This document shows positions 6,493 to 15,238 of a stretch of DNA of 37,997 bases, piece after piece; the first letter of the stretch is position 1; each line of letters begins with the position of its first letter. The position numbers and the translations under genes are program-made. Source of the DNA: Cloacibacillus sp. (GTDB lineage: Bacteria > Synergistota > Synergistia > Synergistales > Synergistaceae); NCBI RefSeq assembly GCF_020860125.1, contig NZ_JAJBUX010000003.1:1-37997 (forward strand). Reading direction: 5' to 3'. The notes under the pieces were generated by a model. The model was not told the origin of the DNA, searched no databases, and saw nothing but the letters and a program-made list of their open reading frames with translations.

Positions 6493-8010
6493 TTGAATAA
6501 AGATGAATTGATAAAATTTGTAAAGGGTTTTCCCGACAAGCCCGGCGTCTACCTCATGCGCGACGGCCATGGGGAGATCATATATATCGGCAAGGCAAAA
6601 TCCCTTAAGAAGAGGGTCTCATCCTACTTTCGCCACAGCAACTTCGCCTCGCCGCGGCTGCGCAAGCTCGTCGCGACGATACGCGATATCTCGACGATGC
6701 GCACCGAGAGCGAGATAGAGGCGCTGATACTGGAAAACAGGCTTATAAAGCTCTATCAGCCCTTTTTTAACGTGGACCTCAAGATGAATGAGCGTTACGC
6801 CTACATAAAGATAACCGTGGAGAAGTACCCGCGTATCGTGGTCACGCGCATCAAGCTCGACGACGGGGCGGTCTATATCGGCCCCTATGTCCGCGTGCAG
6901 GAGGTGCGCGCCCTGCTGCGGCTCGTGGAGCGCTATCTGCCTCTGCGCTCGTGCAAGAGCGAATTAGCGCGTCCGGTGAACGGCAGGCCCTGTATGAAGT
7001 ACTCTCTGGGCCGCTGTCTCGCGCCCTGCTGCGGCCTCTGTTCGGAGCACGAGTACCGCGACCGCGTCGCCGACGTTGTGCTGCTTTTGCAGGGGCAGGG
7101 GGCGGAGCTTATCGAAAGGCTGCGCCGCCGCATGGACAGGGCGGCGCGCGAGATGCGCTTTGAGGAGGCGGCGCACCTGCGCGATACGATCCGCGCGATA
7201 TGGCGCGTCAGCCGTCAGCAGCATACGATGCCGGATATCCCCTCGGGGCAGGATAATTTCTTCGAGGTGCTGAACGCGATGCAAAAGGCCTTTGAGCTGC
7301 CGATCCTCCCCTGGCGTATTGACGGCTTTGATATTTCGCACAGCGCGGGGGAGTACACCGTCGGCGTCGCCGTGGTCTTTGAGCAGGGATATCCGAACCC
7401 CTCGCTGTACAGAAAGTTTAATATCAAAACGGTGGAGGGGATCGACGACTTCCGTTCGATGCGGGAGACGCTGACGCGCCGCTACAGCCGCTGCCTCGAA
7501 GGGCAGGAGCCGCTGCCGCAGCTGATTCTGATCGACGGCGGACCCGTGCAGCTTGACTTTGCGATGCAGGCCCTGGACGGCCTCGGCATCCACAACATCC
7601 CGATAATTTCGCTTGCGAAAGAGTTCGAGGAGGTCTATCTTCCAAACCGCAAGGAGCCGATACGTCTGGACCACACCGACCCGGTGCTGCGTCTGCTCCA
7701 GCATGTGCGCGACGAGTCGCACCGTTTCGCGATAACCTCGCACCGGACGCGGCGCGCCCAGAGCTTCAAACGGAGCAAAATAGAAGAGGTCTCCGGCATC
7801 GGCAAGGCGAAAGCCGCGATGCTCATCACGAAGTTTGGCAGCGTGAGGGCGATACGGGATCTCCCCGCCGAGGAGCTGGCCGCCGCGCCGGGAATCGGAC
7901 CGGCGCTGGCTAAGAGGATACTGGCAAAGCTGAACGAAGACGGCGATGATAATATAAATAACATGCAGGGGGAGGAAACTGCGGATGCCGCTGCCAAAGA
8001 GCAAAATTGA
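6493..8010 (+). CDS. uvrC: Excinuclease ABC subunit C (UvrC), short form
   Basis: Nuclease subunit of UvrABC nucleotide excision repair. In order: GIY-YIG 3'-incision domain (PGVYLM...IIYIGKAKSLKKRV), a cysteine cluster (PCMKYSLGRCLAPCCGLC) in the position of the UvrC iron-sulfur site, a UVR helical hairpin, the RNase H-like 5'-incision domain (FDISHS..., LILIDGGPVQL, DESHRFAITSHR) and a C-terminal helix-hairpin-helix pair (VSGIGKAKA, APGIGPALA). With the TTG start at 6493, chosen for the AGAAAGGA ribosome binding site 8 nt upstream and the family-like N-terminus, it has 505 residues, about 100 fewer than E. coli UvrC. The loss lies between the UVR and RNase H-like domains. The frame remains open upstream to a GTG at 6439. 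The gene overlaps ribD. Confidence 0.95.
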   Translation: MNKDELIKFVKGFPDKPGVYLMRDGHGEIIYIGKAKSLKKRVSSYFRHSNFASPRLRKLVATIRDISTMRTESEIEALILENRLIKLYQPFFNVDLKMNERYAYIKITVEKYPRIVVTRIKLDDGAVYIGPYVRVQEVRALLRLVERYLPLRSCKSELARPVNGRPCMKYSLGRCLAPCCGLCSEHEYRDRVADVVLLLQGQGAELIERLRRRMDRAAREMRFEEAAHLRDTIRAIWRVSRQQHTMPDIPSGQDNFFEVLNAMQKAFELPILPWRIDGFDISHSAGEYTVGVAVVFEQGYPNPSLYRKFNIKTVEGIDDFRSMRETLTRRYSRCLEGQEPLPQLILIDGGPVQLDFAMQALDGLGIHNIPIISLAKEFEEVYLPNRKEPIRLDHTDPVLRLLQHVRDESHRFAITSHRTRRAQSFKRSKIEEVSGIGKAKAAMLITKFGSVRAIRDLPAEELAAAPGIGPALAKRILAKLNEDGDDNINNMQGEETADAAAKEQN

Positions 8011-9079
8011 CGAATATTATATGAACTGTGCGCTGGAGCTGGCGCGCAACGGACGCCGGTGCAGCCCCAACCCGCGCGTCGGCTGCGTCGTCGTGCGCGG
8101 CGGCGAGATAATCGGGCGCGGCTGGCACGATATATGCGGCGGCCCGCACGCAGAGGTGGAGGCGGTCCGCGACGCGGGCGGAGACATCGCGGAGGCGGAG
8201 GTCTATGTGACGCTCGAACCCTGCTCGCATTACGGCAAAACGCCGCCCTGTGCCGATATGCTCGTGGAGCACAGGCCAAAGCACGTCGTTGCGGGGATGA
8301 CCGACCCGAATCCGCGGGTCGCTGGCCGTGGGCTGGAGAAGCTCAGGGCCGCCGGTATCGAGGTGAAGAGCGGCGTACTTGAGAACGAGTGCAAATGGAT
8401 GAACAGAGGCTTTATCAGACGTATGTCGCAGGGCCGTCCGTGGGTGACGGTGAAGTGCGCCGCCTCGCTTGACGGCAGGGTGGCGCTGGCAAACGGAGAG
8501 AGCCGGTGGGTAACGGGGACGGAGGCCCGCGTCTGCGTACACCGGATGCGGGCGGAGAATGACGCCGTGCTTACGGGCGTGGGCACGGTCATCGCCGACG
8601 ACCCGCTGCTTACGGTGCGCGACGCGCCGGGAGAGACGCCGCTGCGCGTGATCCTTGACCGTGAGCTGCGCACGCCGCCGGAGTCAAAGATACTGGCAGG
8701 CAGCGTGGTGATCTTCACGACGGAGGCCGCGCCGGAGGAGAGGATTCACGCTCTCACCGCGGCGGGAGCCGTCGTGGTGAGCATATCGAATGGCGTGCCC
8801 TTCCTCGGCGAAGCGCTGAAAAGGCTCTGCGCGATGAATGTGAACTATCTGATGGTCGAGGCGGGATCGGGCGTTACCTCCGCCTTCATAAAAGAGGGGC
8901 TCTGCGACGAACTGACGTTGTTCCTCGCGCCAAAGCTCATGGGGCGCGGCCTCTCATATACGGACGGGCTGGAGTTTTCCTCAATGGCGGAGGTTCCGCG
9001 GCTGAGGGAGATAAAATATACAAATTGCGGAGAAGATCTGCTGATAAGGGGTGTTTTTGAATGTTCACCGGACTTATAG
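7985..9079 (+). CDS. ribD: Bifunctional diaminohydroxyphosphoribosylaminopyrimidine deaminase / 5-amino-6-(5-phosphoribosylamino)uracil reductase
   Basis: A 364-residue enzyme for the second and third steps of riboflavin synthesis. The N-terminal cytidine-deaminase-like domain has the zinc site HAE (GGPHAEVEA) and PCSHYGKTPPC. The C-terminal reductase domain begins near residue 145 (PWVTVKCAASLDGRVA) and carries the NADPH-binding features (GVGTVIADDPLLTVR, VEAGSGVTSAF). Its ATG lies inside the end of uvrC (26-bp overlap) and its 3' end overlaps ribE by 19 bp, so it is translationally coupled. It is the first gene of the ribD-ribE-ribBA-ribH set. Confidence 0.97.
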   Translation: MPLPKSKIDEYYMNCALELARNGRRCSPNPRVGCVVVRGGEIIGRGWHDICGGPHAEVEAVRDAGGDIAEAEVYVTLEPCSHYGKTPPCADMLVEHRPKHVVAGMTDPNPRVAGRGLEKLRAAGIEVKSGVLENECKWMNRGFIRRMSQGRPWVTVKCAASLDGRVALANGESRWVTGTEARVCVHRMRAENDAVLTGVGTVIADDPLLTVRDAPGETPLRVILDRELRTPPESKILAGSVVIFTTEAAPEERIHALTAAGAVVVSISNGVPFLGEALKRLCAMNVNYLMVEAGSGVTSAFIKEGLCDELTLFLAPKLMGRGLSYTDGLEFSSMAEVPRLREIKYTNCGEDLLIRGVFECSPDL

Positions 9080-9726
9080 AGACGATCGGCACGGTTGTTT
9101 CGGTCATGCCGTCGGGCGAGGTGGTGGAGCTGACGGTCCAGGCTCCAGCGATCGCCTCCGAGCTGAGGCTCGGCGATTCTGTATCGCTCTCGGGCGCCTG
9201 CAACACCGTGACCTTCTTCGACGCCAATTCGTTTAAGGTGCAGATGATGCCGGAGACGCAGGCCCGCACCAAGCTGGGGCGCCTGAAGACTGGCTCTCCC
9301 GTCAACCTTGAGCGCGCGATGCGGCTGGACTCGCGGCTGGACGGGCATCTCGTCGCGGGCCATGTGGACGGTATGGCGAACGTCTCCAAAATAGAGTCGC
9401 TGGATAAGACAAAAAAGATATACTTCTCCGCGCCGGAGGAGATACTCGCGGGGATCGTGGAGAAGGGCTCCGTCACGATAGACGGCGTGAGCCTCACCGT
9501 GATCGACGCCGAGAGGGATTTCTTCTCCGTCGGCGTGATCCCGACGACTCTCGCGGAGACGACGCTCAAAGATCTGAAGGCGGGCGACGTCGTTAACATT
9601 GAGACCGATATGATCGGCAAGTATATAAAAAAATACCTGGAGGCGGCATTCCGTGAAAAAAACGGCGGCGAAAAGATGAAAAATTCGCTGACTTGGGATA
9701 AACTTACTGAGTATGGCTGGAACTGA
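9061..9726 (+). CDS. ribE: Riboflavin synthase alpha subunit
   Basis: A 221-residue enzyme that dismutates two 6,7-dimethyl-8-ribityllumazine molecules into riboflavin and the pyrimidine precursor. The start MFTGLIETIGTV is diagnostic. The two tandem beta-barrel repeats are visible: the first has LGDSVSLSGACNTVT and ends in HLVAGHVDG, the second has EKGSVTIDGVSLTV and GDVVNIETDMIGKYI. The ATG overlaps the ribD 3' end. The C-terminal tail after KYIKKYLEA is somewhat long and overlaps the reading frame leading into ribBA. Confidence 0.97.
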   Translation: MFTGLIETIGTVVSVMPSGEVVELTVQAPAIASELRLGDSVSLSGACNTVTFFDANSFKVQMMPETQARTKLGRLKTGSPVNLERAMRLDSRLDGHLVAGHVDGMANVSKIESLDKTKKIYFSAPEEILAGIVEKGSVTIDGVSLTVIDAERDFFSVGVIPTTLAETTLKDLKAGDVVNIETDMIGKYIKKYLEAAFREKNGGEKMKNSLTWDKLTEYGWN

Positions 9727-9757
9727 CGGAGTTGTCTCCGACATTGGAGGGGAAAAG

Positions 9758-11002
9758 ATGTTCAATACGATAGAAGAAGCGATCGCCGACATTCAGGCGG
9801 GCAGGATGGTGGTCGTCGTCGACGACGAAAACCGCGAGAACGAGGGAGACCTCGTGATGGCGGCGGACCACTGTCGAACGGAAGATATAAATTACATGAT
9901 AAACAAGGCGCGCGGGCTTGTCTGCGTGCCGCTGTCTTGTCAGCAGGCACAGTGGCTCGAACTCATGCCTATGGTCGAACACAACACGGACGCGCACGGT
10001 ACGGCCTTCACCGTCTCCGTAGACCACCTGAGGGGCACGACGACCGGCATCTCGGCGGAGGAGCGCGCCTTCACGGCTCGCTCGCTTGCGCAGCCGGAGT
10101 CGCTGGCGGGGGATTTCCGCCGCCCTGGGCATATATTCCCGCTTATCGCGCGTCCCGGAGGCGTTTTGCAGCGCGCCGGGCACACGGAGGCGGCGGTGGA
10201 TCTCACGCGTCTCGCGGGGCTTCATCCCGCCGGCGTCATCTGCGAGATAATGAACGACGACGGCAGCATGGCGCGTCTGCCGCAGCTTGTGGAGTTCGCG
10301 AAAAAAGAGGGGCTGAAGATAGTCTCGGTGGAGGAGCTCATCCGCTACCGCGTCATCCGCGAGAAATTCGTTAAAAAAGAGGTCGCCGTCCATATGCCAA
10401 CGCAGTGGGGGGACTTTACCTGCCACGTATATACGAGCCCCTATGGAGATAACCCCGGAGCAGTCCATCTGGCGCTTGTGAAGGGGGACCTCTCCGGCGA
10501 CGAGCCGGTGCTCACGCGGGTCCATTCGGAGTGCTTCACGGGAGACCTGCTCGGCTCGCTGCGCTGCGACTGCGGTCCGCAGCTGCATACCGCGATGTCG
10601 ATGATCGAGAGGGAGGGGCGCGGCGTGCTGCTCTATCTGCGCCAGGAGGGACGCGGCATCGGCCTGCTCGCGAAGCTCAAGGCATACGACCTTCAGGACA
10701 AGGGACTCGACACCGTCGAGGCGAATCTTGCCCTCGGCTTCGCGCCCGACCAGCGCGACTATGGCGTCGGGGCGCAGATACTGGCCGATCTGGGGCTTAA
10801 AAAGCTGCGTCTGATGACGAACAACCCCGTCAAGATAACGGGACTCGCGGGCTACGGCCTTGAGATCACAGAGCGCGTGCCGATAGAGATCGCGCCGAAC
10901 CCCTACAATGAACGCTATATGAACACGAAGATCTGCAAGATGGGGCACATGCTCAACAACGAACGGGAGTACGGCTGCAAAGACTGCGCCATGCACAAGT
11001 GA
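9758..11002 (+). CDS. ribBA: Bifunctional 3,4-dihydroxy-2-butanone-4-phosphate synthase / GTP cyclohydrolase II
   Basis: A 414-residue fusion that supplies both starting compounds for lumazine. The N-terminal RibB domain has the acidic loop DDENRENEGD (22-31) and HTEAAVDL. The C-terminal RibA domain has the zinc-binding cysteines in HSECFTGDLLGSLRCDCG, RQEGRGIGL, and the NNPVK segment. The start at 9758 is chosen for the GGAGG ribosome binding site 8 nt before it; the frame is also open upstream to 9713, which would overlap ribE. The C-terminal end KMGHMLNNEREYGCKDCAMH carries extra cysteines of unknown role. Confidence 0.97.
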   Translation: MFNTIEEAIADIQAGRMVVVVDDENRENEGDLVMAADHCRTEDINYMINKARGLVCVPLSCQQAQWLELMPMVEHNTDAHGTAFTVSVDHLRGTTTGISAEERAFTARSLAQPESLAGDFRRPGHIFPLIARPGGVLQRAGHTEAAVDLTRLAGLHPAGVICEIMNDDGSMARLPQLVEFAKKEGLKIVSVEELIRYRVIREKFVKKEVAVHMPTQWGDFTCHVYTSPYGDNPGAVHLALVKGDLSGDEPVLTRVHSECFTGDLLGSLRCDCGPQLHTAMSMIEREGRGVLLYLRQEGRGIGLLAKLKAYDLQDKGLDTVEANLALGFAPDQRDYGVGAQILADLGLKKLRLMTNNPVKITGLAGYGLEITERVPIEIAPNPYNERYMNTKICKMGHMLNNEREYGCKDCAMHK

Positions 11003-11074
11003 TCCGCCGCCCACCGGCTGGCGGGGAAATTAATAAAATTTTAATAAAAATATTTTTTACGGGAGGAATTTTTA
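11003..11074 (+). promoter_or_regulatory. AT-rich leader before ribH
   Basis: A 72-bp gap, unusually AT-rich for this block, with the symmetric AATAAAATTTTAATAAAAATAT run around 11030-11052 and a GGGAGG ribosome binding site before ribH. It could hold a weak internal promoter or raise translation of the 60-mer-forming lumazine synthase. I see no FMN riboswitch here or before ribD. Confidence 0.3.
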
Positions 11075-11560
11075 ATGCGCATCATTCAGGGAGATATGAT
11101 TGGCAGCGGTCTGCGGTTTGCGATAATCGGCTCACGTTTCAACGAACTGATCACCTCGAAGCTGATCGACGGAGCCAAGGACGCGCTTACGCGCCACGGG
11201 GTAAGCTATCAGGATATAGACCTCTATTGGACCCCAGGCGCCTGGGAGCAGCCGGTAGTGGCGAAGGAGATCGCGCTTCTCGGCAAATATGACGCTATTA
11301 TCACGCTCGGCGCCGTTATCCGCGGCGACACCACCCATCACGAATATGTGGCGGGTGAGGCGGCGAAGGGGCTCGCCCATGTCGGGCTTGAACACCGCGT
11401 GCCGGTGGCCTTCGGCATCCTCACCTGCGATAACCTCGAGCAGGCTCTCATGCGCTCCGGCAGCAAGGCGGGCAACAAGGGAGCCGAGGCGGCGCTGGCC
11501 GCCCTTGAGACGGCGAAGCTGATGAGCGAGATACGCGGAATGGGGGAGGCGCGGGATTAA
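11075..11560 (+). CDS. ribH: 6,7-dimethyl-8-ribityllumazine synthase
   Basis: A 161-residue enzyme that condenses 5-amino-6-ribitylaminouracil with dihydroxybutanone phosphate, giving the substrate of RibE. It has SRFNELITSKLIDGAKDAL at the N-terminus, TPGAWEQP (usually TPGAFELP), GAVIRGDTTHHEYV with the catalytic histidine, and the C-terminal RSGSKAGNKGAEAA segment that binds phosphate. Length matches the family. The stop codon overlaps the serS ATG (TAATG). Confidence 0.96.
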   Translation: MRIIQGDMIGSGLRFAIIGSRFNELITSKLIDGAKDALTRHGVSYQDIDLYWTPGAWEQPVVAKEIALLGKYDAIITLGAVIRGDTTHHEYVAGEAAKGLAHVGLEHRVPVAFGILTCDNLEQALMRSGSKAGNKGAEAALAALETAKLMSEIRGMGEARD

Positions 11561-12834
11561 TGCTTGATACGAAATGGGTCCGCGAACACTATGACGAACT
11601 GGCGGAGATGCTTGCTTCGCGCAATAACGCCTTTCCGCTCGACCGTTACAAGGAGCTTGACGAGGAGCGCCGCAAGGTACTTCTTGAGGTAGAGAAGCTC
11701 AAGGAGCGCCGCAACGCCGGCTCCAAAGAGGTCGGCGTCAAGAAAAAGGCCGGCGAGGATACCGAGGCTCTGCAGAATGAGATCCGCGAGCTCGGCGAAG
11801 AGATAAAGAAGTTCGACGACAAGGCGAACGAGATAGAGAGCGAACTTGACGAGCTCGCGCTGCGTATCCCGAACCGCCCGCACGCGAGCGTGCCTAAGGG
11901 CAAAGACGAGAACGACAATATAGAGATGCGCCGCTGGGGAACTCCGCGCGAATTCGACTTCGAGCCGAAGCCGCACTGGGATCTCGGCGAGGCGCTGGGG
12001 ATCATGGACTTCGACCGCGGCGTTAAGATCGCCGAGAGCCGCTTCACGGTGCTCAAGGGCGCAGGAGCGCGTCTCGAACGCGGACTGATGGACTTTATGC
12101 TCGACCTGCACACGACGCAGCACGGTTTCACCGAGGTCGCGCCGCCTGCGCTCGTCAACTCAAAGACGATGACCGGCACGGGGCAGCTTCCGAAGTTTGC
12201 CGACGACCTTTACCGCTGTCTCAACGACGACCTTTGGCTTATCCCAACCGCCGAGGTTCCACTGATGAACCTGCACTCGGGAGAGACCTTCAAGGAGTCC
12301 GACCTGCCGAAATACTTCTGCGCCTTCACGCCCTGCTTCCGCCGCGAGGCGGGCAGCTACGGCCGCGATATGCGCGGGATGCTGCGTCAGCACCAGTTCG
12401 ACAAAGTCGAGATGGTGAAGCTATCGACGCCTGAGAAGAGCTACGACGAGCTGGAGCACATGACGAACTGCGCGGAAAAGGTCCTGCAGCTTCTCGGCAT
12501 TCCCTATCGCGTGATCGTCCTCTGCACCGGCGATATGGGCTTCGGCGCCGCCAAGACCTATGACATCGAGGTATGGCTGCCCTCGCAGAATACCTACCGC
12601 GAGATCAGCTCCTGCAGCAACTGCGAAGACTTCCAGGCGCGCCGTATGGGAATAAAGTACAAACCGGCCGACGGCGGCAAGGCGCGCTTCATCCACACGC
12701 TGAATGGCTCCGGCCTCGCGATCGGCCGCACGCTGATCGCGCTCATGGAGAACTATCAGAACGCCGACGGTTCGATAACGATACCGGAGGTGCTGCGCCC
12801 CTATGTCGGAGGTCTTGAGAGGGTTTCACGGTAG
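11560..12834 (+). CDS. serS: Seryl-tRNA synthetase
   Basis: A 424-residue class II synthetase that charges tRNA-Ser and tRNA-Sec. Residues about 30-105 form the two-helix coiled-coil tRNA arm (EERRKVLLEVEKLKERRNAG onward). The catalytic domain has motif 2 (FCAFTPCFRREAGSYGRDMR) and motif 3 (LNGSGLAIGRTLIALMENYQ), with TAEVPL and EISSCSNCEDFQARR in between. The ATG overlaps the ribH stop by one base, so expression is coupled to the riboflavin genes. A terminator follows at 12863-12900. Confidence 0.97.
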   Translation: MLDTKWVREHYDELAEMLASRNNAFPLDRYKELDEERRKVLLEVEKLKERRNAGSKEVGVKKKAGEDTEALQNEIRELGEEIKKFDDKANEIESELDELALRIPNRPHASVPKGKDENDNIEMRRWGTPREFDFEPKPHWDLGEALGIMDFDRGVKIAESRFTVLKGAGARLERGLMDFMLDLHTTQHGFTEVAPPALVNSKTMTGTGQLPKFADDLYRCLNDDLWLIPTAEVPLMNLHSGETFKESDLPKYFCAFTPCFRREAGSYGRDMRGMLRQHQFDKVEMVKLSTPEKSYDELEHMTNCAEKVLQLLGIPYRVIVLCTGDMGFGAAKTYDIEVWLPSQNTYREISSCSNCEDFQARRMGIKYKPADGGKARFIHTLNGSGLAIGRTLIALMENYQNADGSITIPEVLRPYVGGLERVSR

Positions 12835-12862
12835 CGTGAAAATAAAATTATCATAAAAAGGG

Positions 12863-12900
12863 GCCGCAAGAGAAATTTTATCTTGCGGCTTCCCTGTTTT
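12863..12900 (+). terminator. Rho-independent terminator after serS
   Basis: GCCGCAAGA (12863-12871) pairs with TCTTGCGGC (12881-12889) across a 9-nt loop, followed by TTCCCTGTTTT. The T run is interrupted, so termination may be partial. It ends the uvrC-rib-serS run. Confidence 0.75.
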
Positions 12901-13099
12901 ATGATACGATATATAGAAGCACGCCGGTTATAGGGACGCCTGGTGTAATTGCCGTCTGCGGTGTGGAAAATTAGGAAAATTTATTTCTCAGTCATAATCA
13001 GTGCGGCAGGCGTACGGCGGGTTATATATAGTTTTTATTGGCTTTTTATTACGGTTATGACGGTTTTATCTTTTTATGTGACGGGAGCAGGGTTTTATT
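12901..13099 (+). promoter_or_regulatory. Intergenic region upstream of the WecA-like/WecG fusion gene
   Basis: About 200 bp, AT-rich in the second half (around 13018-13060), and the likely site of a promoter for the downstream gene, since a terminator lies just upstream. I do not see a clear -35/-10 pair or a known RNA motif. The ribosome binding site is GGGAGCAGG, about 10 nt before the ATG. Confidence 0.3.
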
Positions 13100-14851
13100 A
13101 TGTTTAACAGCTCGTATGGAACGACGGTGATCATGGTCGCGATGGTCGCTTTGATCTGTATCTCGATACAGAAGTTTTTTAAAAAGTACCTTGAAAGCGA
13201 CCAATACTACTATCTAAAAGATATAACGCTGGTGGGGGCGTGGGCTCTCTGCGGCATCTGGATGCCGGATGGCCCGCTGCGTATCACCGTCGCCGCCGGC
13301 GTCGCCTCGGCTTGCATCGGATTCTGTCAGCGGGCGACGAAGGGCAAAAATCTGTGTTTCCTTTATTTTCTCGTCGGCCTCGTCTTTTCTCTCTTCGGGC
13401 CGCGCATTGCCTTTATTGAATTCGCCAACGGAGAATACTATTACCTCTCGTACTTCGCCTCGGTCGCCATCAGCACCCTCTGGGTGGGGATATTCCCAAT
13501 CTTCTTCCAGGAGATCGACGAAATACCGGGGCTCTGCGGCCTGCTGCTCACCGTGAGCTGGACGATGATCTCGGTCGTCATCCTCTCCTCTTCGCAGAGC
13601 CTTCACGACGCCTCGCAAATCTGTATGATCGGGCTCGTGCTGCTGCTCGTCTTCTGGAGCCGCCACATCTATGCCTACCGCCGGCTCACCGAGCCGCTCA
13701 CAGGGCTTTGGGGCACGCTCTTCGCGGGGCTCTCGATCCTCGGCGTCAGCAAGGGGATAACCTTCTATACCCTCGCGCTGCTGCCGCTGGGCTTTTTCGC
13801 CCTGCCGATAACCGAGACTTCCATGGGGGTCATCAGCGCCGCCCTCTCCCCGCGCCCTACAGGAAACCTCATTCTCTACCGAAAACTCATCACGCGCGGC
13901 CATACGCACCCGGTCGCGATATATCTCGTTGTCACGGTCTGCGCCGTCCTTGGCTGCCTCGTCTCCGCGATCCAGCTCGGGATGCCGGACTTCCTCTATC
14001 TTCTGGCCGCCGTCGGCGGCATATCCGGGGTGATATGGGTGGTCTACACATTCAAATACAAGCGGGCGAAGATGAACGGCGAGTGCCGGAAGCCGGGACT
14101 CTGGGGAGTCACCGTCGACAACATCTCGCTCAACTACGCTCTTACTAAGGTTCAGCACTGGATAAAGACCGAACGTACGCCGCATATCATCGTTACCCCC
14201 GACGCGCTCGCGGCGCTGCGCAGCCGCACAGACGAAAACTACCGGCGCATAGTGCGCGGCGCGGGGCTTGTCCTGCCGGACGGCGCGGGGCTAATCGGCG
14301 CGCTTAAGCTTATCGGGACCCCTATACAGGAACGCATCCCTGGTGTAGAATTCACCGAACATCTTTGCCGCCGCGCCGCCTACGAGGGCTGGCGCGTCTG
14401 GATGCTCGGCGGAGCCCCCGGAGTAGCAGAAACGGCGGCGGAGAGACTCGCTGAGAAATTCCCCGGCCTTACGGTCTCCGGTACCTGCGACGGCTTCTTC
14501 AAACCTGAGGATACGGACGGTGTCTGCGCCGCGATACGCGGAGCGGAGACGGATATCCTTTTTGTTGGGCTCGGCGTGCCGAAACAGGAATACTGGCTTG
14601 AGGAATACCTCGGCAAGACCGGCGCTGTCGTCGGCATGGGGATCGGCGGCAGCATGGACGTCATCTCCGGCAGGCTGACGCGCGCGCCGAAGATATGGCA
14701 GAAGGTCGGCATGGAGTGGCTTTACCGCGTGATACAGGAGCCGTGGCGCTGGCGCAGGCTCACGAAGCTGCCGCTCTTCGTCTGGTATCTCGTTCTGACG
14801 TATCTGCATATCGACGGCTATAAAAATGACGATATAAAGGTCGATAAGTAG
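13100..14851 (+). CDS. Polytopic membrane protein (WecA/MraY-like) fused to a WecG/TagA/CpsF glycosyltransferase
   Basis: A 583-residue protein. Residues about 5-345 hold roughly ten hydrophobic segments. Their order and the late stretch LPLGFFALPITETSMGVISA, followed by a basic loop with RGHTHPVAI, recall the polyprenyl-phosphate phosphosugar transferase (WecA/MraY) family, but the GDSG-type aspartate motif and the HxHH loop are not intact. Residues about 355-570 are a GT26 WecG/TagA domain: TPDALAALR, GLVLPDGAGLI, RIPGVEF, WMLGGAPGVAE, DILFVGLGVPKQEYWL, GMGIGGSMDVISG, RAPKIWQKVGMEWLYRVIQE. This family adds the second sugar to a lipid-linked intermediate. The membrane half may dock the enzyme to undecaprenyl-linked substrate; loss of its own activity is an inference. 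Confidence 0.8.
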   Translation: MFNSSYGTTVIMVAMVALICISIQKFFKKYLESDQYYYLKDITLVGAWALCGIWMPDGPLRITVAAGVASACIGFCQRATKGKNLCFLYFLVGLVFSLFGPRIAFIEFANGEYYYLSYFASVAISTLWVGIFPIFFQEIDEIPGLCGLLLTVSWTMISVVILSSSQSLHDASQICMIGLVLLLVFWSRHIYAYRRLTEPLTGLWGTLFAGLSILGVSKGITFYTLALLPLGFFALPITETSMGVISAALSPRPTGNLILYRKLITRGHTHPVAIYLVVTVCAVLGCLVSAIQLGMPDFLYLLAAVGGISGVIWVVYTFKYKRAKMNGECRKPGLWGVTVDNISLNYALTKVQHWIKTERTPHIIVTPDALAALRSRTDENYRRIVRGAGLVLPDGAGLIGALKLIGTPIQERIPGVEFTEHLCRRAAYEGWRVWMLGGAPGVAETAAERLAEKFPGLTVSGTCDGFFKPEDTDGVCAAIRGAETDILFVGLGVPKQEYWLEEYLGKTGAVVGMGIGGSMDVISGRLTRAPKIWQKVGMEWLYRVIQEPWRWRRLTKLPLFVWYLVLTYLHIDGYKNDDIKVDK

Positions 14852-14917
14852 TTTATCCGTGAATTTAGCGATAAAGTGTGCTATTTTATAGTAGAAATTG
14901 AAAGGATTGATCCGTAA

Positions 14918-15229
14918 ATGAAGATGGATAAGATAATCAAACAGGCTCAGAGAATGCAGGCGCAGATGGCGCTTGCGCAGGAGGAGCTGCAGAATGCGGT
15001 CCTTGAGGGCGCGGCGGGCGGCGGCGCCGTGAAGGCGACGGCCAACGGCCACGGCGATATCCTCTCCATCACGATAGATAAAGAGGTTGTGAATCCAGAC
15101 GATGTGGAGATGCTTGAGGATCTCGTGCTTGGCGCCGTCAAAGAGGCGATCTCGAAATCGAAGGAGCTCTCAAACGACAAGATGAACTCTGTGACCGGCG
15201 GCATGGGCGGCTTACCAGGACTTATGTAG
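14918..15229 (+). CDS. ybaB: YbaB/EbfC family nucleoid-associated protein
   Basis: A 103-residue DNA-binding protein of the tweezer-like YbaB/EbfC dimer family. It has the usual N-terminal helix KIIKQAQRMQAQMALAQEEL, the central strands GGGAVKATANGHGDILSITI, and a glycine/methionine-rich C-terminal end (MGGLPGLM). It is followed after 9 bp by recR, the classic ybaB-recR pair. Confidence 0.95.
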   Translation: MKMDKIIKQAQRMQAQMALAQEELQNAVLEGAAGGGAVKATANGHGDILSITIDKEVVNPDDVEMLEDLVLGAVKEAISKSKELSNDKMNSVTGGMGGLPGLM

Positions 15230-15238
15230 GGGCCGTAA

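Noticed and set aside
9704..11014. A 436-codon antisense frame covering ribBA
   Set aside because: RibBA motifs on the plus strand are unambiguous. The open antisense frame follows from codon bias.
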